Assembly: GCA_036477795.1 (NCBI GenBank)
Contig: JAZGDL010000014.1
Span: forward strand, 1-14,940
Direction: 5' to 3'
Source: JAZGDL01 sp036477795
Lineage (GTDB): Bacteria > Planctomycetota > Phycisphaerae > UBA1845
Length of the DNA stretch: 14,940 bases
Both the position numbers and the translations under genes were made by a program. The stretch's first letter is position 1, and each line of letters begins with the position of its first letter. Below, one piece after another: positions 1 through 7,569 of this stretch. The notes beneath the pieces are model-generated. The model was not told the DNA's origin. It ran no database searches and saw only the letters and a list, made by a program, of their open reading frames with translations.

Positions 1-41
1 TGGGCATCGAGGCCCATTTGTGTTACCTTGTCCATCTTCAT
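1..41 (-). CDS. 5' end of a leftward gene, possibly an IS110-type transposase (partial)
   Basis: Only the first 13 codons are inside the window, reading MKMDKVTQMGLDA. The start is well supported: on the minus strand AAGGAG lies seven bases before the ATG (plus-strand 39-41). The peptide resembles the N-terminus of IS110-family (DEDD) transposases, which often begin with a short V-T-x-x-G-(I/L)-D segment carrying the first catalytic aspartate. That is recollection on very few residues and may be wrong. The gene is divergent from gnd. If it is an IS110 element, the leader between it and gnd would be the non-coding end of the element. The start is moderately sure, the family is tentative. Confidence 0.4.
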   Translation of the reverse strand, partial: MKMDKVTQMGLDA

Positions 42-42
42 T

Positions 43-109
43 GGCTGTCTCCTTGTTACAATGGTTACCAAAACACACCGGACATGATACCGTCCGGCAG
101 GAGACAGCC
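43..109. repeat. nested inverted repeats between the edge gene and gnd
   Basis: An 11-bp perfect inverted repeat, GGCTGTCTCCT at 43-53 and AGGAGACAGCC at 99-109, encloses a second pair, CCGGAC at 79-84 and GTCCGG at 92-97. The left outer arm contains the ribosome binding site of the leftward edge gene, so folding of that gene's leader could mask its start. Alternatively this is the structured end of a mobile element. Neither role is shown by the sequence alone. Confidence 0.5.
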
Positions 110-124
110 TTTCATGGGATTACC

Positions 125-149
125 CCGCTCCCTTACGGTCGCGGCTCGG
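125..149. repeat. possible interspersed repeat just upstream of gnd
   Basis: The segment CGCTCCCTTACGGTCGCGG resembles an intergenic motif I recall as frequent in planctomycete genomes. There is only one copy in the window, so its repeat status cannot be shown here. It lies directly before the gnd ribosome binding region. Confidence 0.25.
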
Positions 150-165
150 ATTGGGAAACGTAAAC

Positions 166-1656
<1,491 letters not shown>

Positions 1657-1664
1657 CGGTAAGC

Positions 1665-1694
1665 GTTCAGCGGTCAGCTTTCAGCAGTCAGCCA
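1665..1694. repeat. degenerate tandem TCAGC repeat
   Basis: Directly after the gnd stop, the motif TCAGC recurs four times at 6-8 base spacing (GTTCAGCG, GTCAGCTT, TCAGCA, GTCAGCCA). It is a short low-complexity tract between convergent genes, with no function evident. Confidence 0.5.
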
Positions 1695-1713
1695 GCCCGA
1701 AAAACCGCTCGCT

Positions 1714-1737
1714 GGTGCGAGAACCCCTTCTCGCACC
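1714..1737. terminator. 10-bp stem hairpin between convergent gnd and SprA-like gene
   Basis: GGTGCGAGAA at 1714-1723 and TTCTCGCACC at 1728-1737 pair perfectly around a CCCC loop; three T residues follow on the plus strand. It lies between the stops of gnd (1656) and the leftward SprA-like gene (1745), so it may act as a two-way terminator. The T tract is short, so termination is inferred. It is also a member of the window's repeated hairpin family, so an origin as a dispersed repeat is equally possible. Confidence 0.55.
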
Positions 1738-1744
1738 TTTCGAC

Positions 1745-2383
1745 TCAGACATGAACGTCGACAAACGCTCCGATGGCGCGTGGTTGCGAGAACAGCGACG
1801 CGATCAATCCCGGCGCGCCGGAACCGCCCGCACCGATCCGTGAGGCTCCCCCCGAGGCGCCATTCGCTTCGCCGCCGTTCTCGTCGCGACGCTTCGTTGT
1901 CGACTCCACCCGGGCCCGCGCCTCGATCTGCGCAGCCTGAGCCGCCACCGTGCGATCTTGTGCCGATGGGTGAGCCGGAGCGCTCGCCGCCCGGCGAACC
2001 TGCTGCATCTTACGAATGGTAGCCTGCGGATCGCCGGGGACCTCCGACGTGTCGATGTCCACTTCCCCGCCCGTGGCGTACTGCTTCCCGTCTGGTCCAC
2101 GCGTGTACTCGAGTTGCGGCGCGCCTCTGGCGTACTGACCGGCGGCTGTCTTATGCGCCGCCTCGTGCTGTCGAACCTCCCGGTCGCGTTTCTCAAGCTC
2201 TGCGACCTCGCGTTTTTCCTCCTCGGTCAGCTCGCTCTTACCGCCAACGCCCTGAGCCTCCTGGGCCGACCCGATTGCATCGGTGCGCGACGGAGCCTGA
2301 CTACGCCGGGCGCTTCCCAGCTCACGCAAATAGATGTTGGCAAGCGAGCTGGCTGTCAATGGGTCGCCGATGGTTCCGATCAT
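1745..2383 (-). CDS. SprA-related putative metalloprotease
   Basis: The 212-residue protein matches the SprA-related family (Pfam PF12118, often annotated 'putative metalloprotease CJM1_0395 family'). Visible hallmarks are an acidic/basic helix (ELTEEEKREVAELEKRDREV, about 51-70), the zinc-protease motif HEAAH (H73, E74, H77), then the family segments around QYARGAPQLEYTRGPDGKQY, GGEVDIDTSEVPGDP and APAHPSAQDRTVAAQAAQIE. The C-terminus is rich in G, A and S and looks unstructured. The ATG at 2383 is chosen because GAGG lies nine bases upstream and the sequence before it is not family-like. There is no obvious signal peptide. Substrate and cellular role are unknown; catalysis is inferred from HExxH only. 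A broken fragment of a paralogue lies at 9891-9993. Confidence 0.85.
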   Translation of the reverse strand: MIGTIGDPLTASSLANIYLRELGSARRSQAPSRTDAIGSAQEAQGVGGKSELTEEEKREVAELEKRDREVRQHEAAHKTAAGQYARGAPQLEYTRGPDGKQYATGGEVDIDTSEVPGDPQATIRKMQQVRRAASAPAHPSAQDRTVAAQAAQIEARARVESTTKRRDENGGEANGASGGASRIGAGGSGAPGLIASLFSQPRAIGAFVDVHV

Positions 2384-2488
2384 GGTCCCGATCCTCACCG
2401 GAGGTATACACCTGCACTCGGCGGCTATATCGTACGATTTGTTCTTCAAGTGAAGGGCAAAGCCGCTCGCAGCCCGGCTCCTCAAGCG

Positions 2489-4321
2489 TTATCGACCCGT
2501 ATCCGGGTGACTCGACCTGCGACCACTACGCAGTACCAGCGTACCGCCACATGCCATGAGGGCAGCCAGTATGGTCTTGGCCCAATCGGACAAGCTGGGC
2601 ACGGGAAGGAATGCGGTGGCCAGGACACCCACGTTCCAGTCGCCTTGGTCCTGGGGGCCGAAGTCAAAGCCGCAGACCGCGTCCTCCTGCTCCTGGGCGG
2701 CGTGCAGGAGCACGGACAGCGGAGGCACGACGACGCCGGTAACTTCGTTGGTGCTTTCGGCAGAACCGTTGGTATCGACGATCAGGCGCCCGTGAACCTG
2801 GTCGCGACGCTCGATCGGGACTCCGCCCGTAAACTTGTAAAGGGCGTGTCCGTGGACGTCGAAACCGGCACACAGTTCAGCATCCCAGCCGGCGGGGGGA
2901 ACCATCTGGACGCAGGGGAAGGGTAGCCGCGCACCGTCGCCGGCCTCGACGTCGATGTAGAAGATCTCGACGGGCAGCGGCTGCTGGCCGATGATCACCG
3001 GATTGATGTTGCGCAGGGACCAGAGGAACTCAGCGCAGCCGTCTGCATTGAACCTGATGGTCTTGGTCTCCAGCGCGGGCGGCAGTGTTGTGGTGGGAAG
3101 AGGACGAAACCCGTAAATGGTTTCGAAGGTCACCGTATAGAACTCGCCGACCCCCAACCGGATGGAGAGCTGCAACCCGATGTAGGAGTCGCCCGTCACC
3201 TGCGGCGATGTGCCGGGGACGTTATGGCCAACGCCGCCGACGACGTTCTTGTAGCACTCGGGAACGCCGAAGTTGTTCCAGATGGGCGTGATGAACGTGC
3301 CCAGTCCAAAGTCAGGACAACGGGCGTCGCCGGGGTCGGGATTGGGGGTGTTTTCCTTGGCTGCGTAGTAGACGAACTCGGTTGTCCTGGGATCGGCGGC
3401 CATGTCCTCGCGGGTTCGCAGGATAAGGGCGGCGGTGGTGAGCTGGCGGTCCTGGGCGAACACCTGCGGCCGATCCAATTCGGCTGAGTTCATGCCCACC
3501 AGGTCGTCCAGCCAATAGGCGCCGCCGCCGTTGGTGCCCCACGGCATGTCCTCATCAATGTGCTTGTTCAAACGAAACTCCAGCGTACTGTCGCCCATGT
3601 TGGTGATCCTGTAGGTCTGTTCCAGCTTGGCGGCGGTTTCCCCGTTGGGACCGGAGTCGGCCACGCCCACCGTCTGGGTCACCTCGAACTTAAGGTCGAT
3701 CCCCTGATCATCACGGAACACCCGAAAGACGCTGCTGGTCGACGTGGGGAGGTTGTCGGTAGAGTTGGGTGAGATGATTTCGAAGTCGAGTGTAGCCCCG
3801 CCGTCCGCATCGGCGAAGCCGCCCTGGTTGTACCCTTCATTGATGTCCGGATGGGCGGAGGGTGCCACCCGGTTGCCCCTTCCGCCGGCGCCGGTGGGGC
3901 CGGTGAAGATGCGAATCTGCGTGGCGAAGGTGGCACCTTGTTGGAGCTCACCCAGTTCCCCTTCCAGCGGATCGGGGCTGGGGTCGAACCGATCGTTCCA
4001 AGCGGTGCCGTTGAATTCGCCGAACGATCCGTATTCGTCTAGTTGCACCTGGAAATGGCCGTCGCCTGAGACGCCGTTGTCGAGCGTCAGATCAGTGGCC
4101 CTGTGGGACAGGCTTTTCTCCGCCTGAGGCGGATCATTTGACCGGCTGGAAAGCCGGTCCCACACCACACGCCCTTTACCGGGTTGCTTCACGATTCGGG
4201 GATTGTTGTCCTGAGTGGACATCAGCTCATCCACCGGGCCGCGTGCACGCGCGGGACCGCTGAGCGCGACGGACAAAAATACCGCCGGGACTACGACTGC
4301 AATGCCACCGAATAAGCGCAT
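2489..4321 (-). CDS. secreted protein with IPTL-CTERM-like sorting tail
   Basis: This 610-residue protein has a clear signal peptide (about 1-26, hydrophobic core AVVVPAVFLSVAL, cleavage after ARA). Its C-terminus (574-610) has the three-part layout of IPTL-CTERM sorting signals: VPSLSDW, a hydrophobic helix, then a basic RSGRR tail. Such tails are processed by exosortase-type transpeptidases, so the protein is probably delivered to the outer surface or matrix. The body is rich in D, N, G and T with predicted beta character and several cysteines; I recognise no catalytic motif. The start at 4321 has AAAGGAG eleven bases upstream. Residues about 53-74 are encoded by a palindromic repeat inserted in frame between the signal peptide and the main body. 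The neighbouring prolyl oligopeptidase is divergent. Secretion is confident, function unknown. Confidence 0.85.
   Translation of the reverse strand: MRLFGGIAVVVPAVFLSVALSGPARARGPVDELMSTQDNNPRIVKQPGKGRVVWDRLSSRSNDPPQAEKSLSHRATDLTLDNGVSGDGHFQVQLDEYGSFGEFNGTAWNDRFDPSPDPLEGELGELQQGATFATQIRIFTGPTGAGGRGNRVAPSAHPDINEGYNQGGFADADGGATLDFEIISPNSTDNLPTSTSSVFRVFRDDQGIDLKFEVTQTVGVADSGPNGETAAKLEQTYRITNMGDSTLEFRLNKHIDEDMPWGTNGGGAYWLDDLVGMNSAELDRPQVFAQDRQLTTAALILRTREDMAADPRTTEFVYYAAKENTPNPDPGDARCPDFGLGTFITPIWNNFGVPECYKNVVGGVGHNVPGTSPQVTGDSYIGLQLSIRLGVGEFYTVTFETIYGFRPLPTTTLPPALETKTIRFNADGCAEFLWSLRNINPVIIGQQPLPVEIFYIDVEAGDGARLPFPCVQMVPPAGWDAELCAGFDVHGHALYKFTGGVPIERRDQVHGRLIVDTNGSAESTNEVTGVVVPPLSVLLHAAQEQEDAVCGFDFGPQDQGDWNVGVLATAFLPVPSLSDWAKTILAALMACGGTLVLRSGRRSSHPDTGR
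4102..4164. repeat. 63-bp composite palindromic element inside the secreted-protein gene
   Basis: The outer arms TGTGGGAC (4102-4109) and GTCCCACA (4157-4164) are perfect and extend to 15 bp with one mismatch (TGTGGGACAGGCTTT against its partner). Inside are two further perfect hairpins: an 8-bp stem (GACCGGCT/AGCCGGTC as read on the minus strand) and a 6-bp stem TCCGCC/GGCGGA. Length is exactly 21 codons, so the reading frame is kept; it encodes VWDRLSSRSNDPPQAEKSL and a few more residues. It resembles GTGGGAC-type dispersed repeats I recall from planctomycetes. Confidence 0.8.
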
Positions 4322-4352
4322 GGGAATCTGCTCCTTTCACGCCGGCGTCAAG

Positions 4353-4374
4353 CCCACGGATTCGAATCCGTGGG
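4353..4374. repeat. 22-bp perfect palindrome upstream of the secreted-protein gene
   Basis: CCCACGGATTC at 4353-4363 is followed without a gap by its exact reverse complement GAATCCGTGGG. It sits in the 312-bp divergent region between the secreted protein (start 4321) and the oligopeptidase (start 4634), about 30 bases before the former's start codon. It could be an operator for a dimeric regulator or a dispersed palindrome. The core resembles a tRNA T-arm but the arm geometry is wrong and no tRNA surrounds it. The rest of 4322-4633 shows no coding signal, apart from a weak terminator-like stem at 4494. Confidence 0.6.
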
Positions 4375-4493
4375 TTTCCCGGTCAATGCCATCAAACAAA
4401 CGACAACTCCAAGCCCCCCCCCAAGACTCCACACTATCAGATTCTGCCGTCGAATCAAACGATCAATCGGCGCCGACGTCGTACGAAACCCTT

Positions 4494-4519
4494 CGTTCGC
4501 CCGGTAAGCGAGCGTTTTT
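4494..4519 (+). terminator. possible terminator or attenuator upstream of the oligopeptidase
   Basis: CGTTCGC (4494-4500) and GCGAGCG (4508-4514) form a 7-bp stem with one G-T pair and a seven-base loop, followed by five T residues. No rightward gene lies upstream to be ended, so if real it would attenuate a leader transcript of the oligopeptidase gene or block readthrough. Weak evidence. Confidence 0.3.
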
Positions 4520-4633
4520 CGTCGAGCGGGCGGAAAAAGGCGCCGGGATTGCGGCTTGGGTGGTTCATCGCTACATTGGAGTGGATCGCTGTCTGGGCGG
4601 TTGATCCGGTGGGCCTCAATGGAGCTTCTCTCG

Positions 4634-6799
4634 ATGACGCAACTTTCGCAGAGCCGGTTTGGATGTTGGCACAACTTTGTCGCGGCGGCGGCTGTCGCGA
4701 TGGCGGCGACGGCGGATGCCCAGACGCGCTTGGCCGCGCCTCCCTCGACGCGTACGGTGGACCACGTGGACGTGCTCCACGGGGTCAAGGTGGCGGACCC
4801 CTACCGCTGGCTGGAGAATGAGACGGGCCCTGAAGTGTTGCAATGGGTCGAAGCACAGAACGCCCACACACGGTCCTACCTCGACCGATTCGCCGAGCGG
4901 GAAGCCATCGTATCACGCTTGAAAAAGCTGAGTTCGGCGGCGTCCAGTACTGCCCCGAGCGTGGTGAACGGGCGGTATTTTTTCTATCACCATGAGGGCC
5001 TGAAGAATCACTCGGTGCTGTATGTGCGGGAGGGAGGCTACCAGGCGGAGCCGAAGGTGTTGCTGGATCCCAACACCTTCAGCGCCGATGGCACGGTGGC
5101 GTTGGATTGGACGAAGATCTCTCCGGATGGGAAACTGATCGCCTACGGCAAGAGCTCCAGCGGCGATGAGAAGAGCACGCTGTATATAAAGGACGTGCGA
5201 AGCGGCGGGCATTTGCCGGACGTCATCCCCCATACCCGTTATTGCGGTATCGCGTGGCGCAAAGACGGCGCATCATTCCTGTACACGCGCTATCCGGCGC
5301 CGGGCTCGGTTCCAGACGGCGATGAGAATTACTATCGTAAAATGTACCAGCATCGGCTGGGCGACGACTGGAAGAGTGATCGGTTGGTCATCGGCGACCT
5401 GTCCACCAAGGAGGAGATCGTCGAGCCCTACGCCAACTCCACGGACGATTGGGTGTTCCTCAGCCGCTCGGTGGATTGGAGCAAGAACGATCTCTACTTT
5501 CGACCTGCCGGCAGCAACGAATCGTTCCGTCCCATCGCCGTCGGCCTGGACGGCCAGGTCGACGCCGACCTGCTCTACGGCAAGCTGTTCATCCACACCA
5601 ACGTCGACGCCCCGCGTTATCACATCGTAACGGCGGACCCGCAGCGACCGACACCGGAGCACTGGAAAGAGCTGATCCCGCAGCCCGCCCAGGGAACGGT
5701 GATCACCTCCCTCTCCATCATCGACCGCAAGCTTGTATTGTCTTTGCGGGACAACGCCCATTCGCGAATCGTAATCTATGATCTGGAGGGCAAGCTCATC
5801 GACGAGGTCAAGCTGCCGACGCTGGGTGCAGCCGGCGGCGTGTCCGGCGAGTGGGACGGTACCGAGTTATTCTTCTCGTTCAGCTCGTTCGCCTATCCGC
5901 CGGCGATCTTTCGTTACGATCTGCGTACGCGAGAGCTGGAGTGCATCGACCGGATGGCCATCGACGTGGACCCCAGCCGGTATGAGACCAGGCAGTTGTG
6001 GTACGCGTCCAAGGACGGCACCAGGGTGCCCATGTTCGTGGTGCATGCCAAGGGGCTCAAGCTCGAGGGCAACAATCCGACCTTGTTGTACGGATACGGC
6101 GGCTTCGACATCAGCATAACGCCCCGGTTTCGCAAGGGCCTGTTCGTCTGGCTGGATCGGGGAGGCGTGTATGCCTCCGCCAACCTGCGCGGCGGCGGCG
6201 AGTTTGGCAAGGAGTGGCATCTCGCCGGGCGGCGCGACAAGAAGCAGAACGTCTTCGACGATTTTATCGCCGCCGCTGAAGCCCTGGTCCAACGCGGCTA
6301 CACTAAGCCGAATCGACTGGCGATCTATGGCGGCAGCAACGGAGGGTTGTTGGTCGGTGCGTGCATGGTGCAGCGCCCGGACATGTTCCGGGCCGTCGTT
6401 TGCAGCGTGCCGCTGCTGGACATGCTTCGTTATCACCGCTACTCCATCGCTCGGCTGTGGATTCCCGAGTATGGGTCGGCTGACGACTCCGAAGAGTTCA
6501 AGTGGTTGTACGCGTACTCACCATATCATCACGTCAAACCGCGGACGCGATACCCAGCCACACTGTTCATGACTGCCACTTCCGACTCGCGTGTGAACCC
6601 GCTTCACGCCTGGAAGATGGCCGCCCTGGTGCAAGCCGGCAGCGCCGGCGATCGGCCCATTCTGCTGCGCACGGAATCCAAAGCCGGACACGGCCAGGGC
6701 AAGCCGCTCACCAAACGCATCCAAGCCGACGCCGACCGCTGGACGTTTCTGATGAGTGAGCTGGGAATGATCTCGCCGTCAGCCACCACCTCGAACTGA
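4634..6799 (+). CDS. exported prolyl oligopeptidase (S9A serine peptidase)
   Basis: A 721-residue peptidase that cleaves short peptides after proline. The N-terminal part contains the S9A opening (DPYRWLEN, then the seven-bladed propeller region), the C-terminal part the alpha/beta hydrolase domain. The catalytic serine is in YGGSNGG (S568), aspartate in TSDSRVNPLHAW (D651; the following R is the substrate-binding arginine), histidine in AGHGQGKP (H686). Order and spacing match the porcine enzyme (554/641/680). The ATG at 4634 has GGAG nine bases upstream and gives a signal peptide (VAAAAVAMAATADA), so it probably acts in the periplasm. An upstream ATG at 4619 and TTG at 4556 are less likely. 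It is divergent from the sorted secreted protein. Family and activity are near certain. Confidence 0.95.
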   Translation: MTQLSQSRFGCWHNFVAAAAVAMAATADAQTRLAAPPSTRTVDHVDVLHGVKVADPYRWLENETGPEVLQWVEAQNAHTRSYLDRFAEREAIVSRLKKLSSAASSTAPSVVNGRYFFYHHEGLKNHSVLYVREGGYQAEPKVLLDPNTFSADGTVALDWTKISPDGKLIAYGKSSSGDEKSTLYIKDVRSGGHLPDVIPHTRYCGIAWRKDGASFLYTRYPAPGSVPDGDENYYRKMYQHRLGDDWKSDRLVIGDLSTKEEIVEPYANSTDDWVFLSRSVDWSKNDLYFRPAGSNESFRPIAVGLDGQVDADLLYGKLFIHTNVDAPRYHIVTADPQRPTPEHWKELIPQPAQGTVITSLSIIDRKLVLSLRDNAHSRIVIYDLEGKLIDEVKLPTLGAAGGVSGEWDGTELFFSFSSFAYPPAIFRYDLRTRELECIDRMAIDVDPSRYETRQLWYASKDGTRVPMFVVHAKGLKLEGNNPTLLYGYGGFDISITPRFRKGLFVWLDRGGVYASANLRGGGEFGKEWHLAGRRDKKQNVFDDFIAAAEALVQRGYTKPNRLAIYGGSNGGLLVGACMVQRPDMFRAVVCSVPLLDMLRYHRYSIARLWIPEYGSADDSEEFKWLYAYSPYHHVKPRTRYPATLFMTATSDSRVNPLHAWKMAALVQAGSAGDRPILLRTESKAGHGQGKPLTKRIQADADRWTFLMSELGMISPSATTSN

Positions 6800-6956
6800 C
6801 CGCGTCCCGGCGCAGCTCCAGGTCAATTCGTCACAACCGAGAACAGCGTCAACTTGCACCGCTATGAGCCAGCGGTTACTCTGCATCTCTCGTCGTTCGG
6901 TTACCGCAACGCGACGACATACCGGGAGTTATTGTGCTACCTGCGAGGTCTTTCTA

Positions 6957-7421
6957 ATGAAATTCAAAGAGATACCGCTCTTTCGGGCGGTTCACCGAAT
7001 CTACCCAGACATCGAACGTCGTCGTGGGGACGCTTGGTTGAGGGATACGAATAAGAGACGAGAATTGTATCGAGAGGTCATAAATGCCTTTCTCAACTTT
7101 GGCTACGAAGATGGCTTTCCGTGGTCGCTAGAGGCGGTGTTGGTGGCGTGGGCGACGTACGGGAAGCAGTCAAAACTGGTGCCGGGAACCGAGGTCACGA
7201 AGATTGGCCTAATCTGCGACCTCTACGAGAAACACGATCAGAAGCGATGCTTCTACGAAGGCAGACATTCGGTACCTTGCGACGACGAGGCCACCGTTGA
7301 CCGAATCCGACCCGCTAGTAAAGGTGGCGAGTACACTGTTCAGAATTGCGTGCTCGCGTGTTCAAAGCACAACACGGCCCGCAGCGACAAACGTATCTCA
7401 GACTTCGTCAACGAGGAATGA
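6957..7421 (+). CDS. HNH endonuclease-like protein
   Basis: A 154-residue protein with a mostly helical N-terminal half and a C-terminal HNH-type zinc finger at about 98-145. Visible landmarks are C98 and C108, then VDRIRPASKGGEYTVQN with N130, then CSKHN (C135, H138, N139) and a basic end. In canonical HNH enzymes the aspartate of the first strand is followed by the general-base histidine (D-H); here it is D115-R116, so activity is uncertain unless a related subfamily works this way. The CxxH in place of CxxC may still bind zinc. The start at 6957 has GAGG eight bases upstream. The gene is codirectional with the methyltransferase fusion, 148 bases downstream, which has its own promoter. The pairing suggests a restriction or defence role, inferred from context. 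Confidence 0.75.
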   Translation: MKFKEIPLFRAVHRIYPDIERRRGDAWLRDTNKRRELYREVINAFLNFGYEDGFPWSLEAVLVAWATYGKQSKLVPGTEVTKIGLICDLYEKHDQKRCFYEGRHSVPCDDEATVDRIRPASKGGEYTVQNCVLACSKHNTARSDKRISDFVNEE

Positions 7422-7438
7422 ACGCTGGATGTAGCAGA

Positions 7439-7485
7439 ATTGTGTTGACGGATCGCCGGTTGCACGCTAGAATACCTAACACAAT
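7439..7485 (+). promoter_or_regulatory. sigma70-like promoter enclosed by an inverted repeat
   Basis: TTGACG (7445-7450), a 17-base spacer and TAGAAT (7468-7473) make a near-consensus promoter for the methyltransferase fusion gene; the start would fall near 7480. An 8-bp perfect inverted repeat, ATTGTGTT at 7439-7446 and AACACAAT at 7478-7485, overlaps the -35 box and the expected start site, as an operator pair would. A second possible promoter, TTGCTG (7514-7519) with a 16-base spacer and TAGGAT (7536-7541), lies closer to the gene. Confidence 0.6.
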
Positions 7486-7556
7486 GCGAACACCGCGTTG
7501 GTGATTCTAGCCGTTGCTGCATCTTGTGGTTCTGGTAGGATACAGTACAAGATATT

Positions 7557-7562
7557 GGGAGG
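7557..7562 (+). promoter_or_regulatory. ribosome binding site fixing the GTG start at 7570
   Basis: GGGAGG lies seven bases before GTG 7570. The next upstream in-frame candidates, TTG 7498 and GTG 7501, lie close to the main promoter and have no comparable site, so the GTG start is preferred. Confidence 0.7.
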
Positions 7563-7569
7563 GCATGCC

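Noticed and set aside
4353..4374. tRNA-like TTCGAATC core, considered as part of a tRNA or an attachment site.
   Set aside because: Arm geometry does not fit a T-arm, no acceptor stem or anticodon arm surrounds it, and the whole is a plain perfect palindrome.
4556..4633. Longer N-terminus of the oligopeptidase from the TTG at 4556 or ATG at 4619.
   Set aside because: The ATG at 4634 has a well spaced GGAG and gives a clean signal peptide at the N-terminus; upstream residues would bury it.
6858..6876. ACCGCT...AGCGGT inverted repeat after the oligopeptidase gene, considered as a terminator.
   Set aside because: Only six base pairs and no T tract follow; the 6800-6956 gap shows no other convincing signal.
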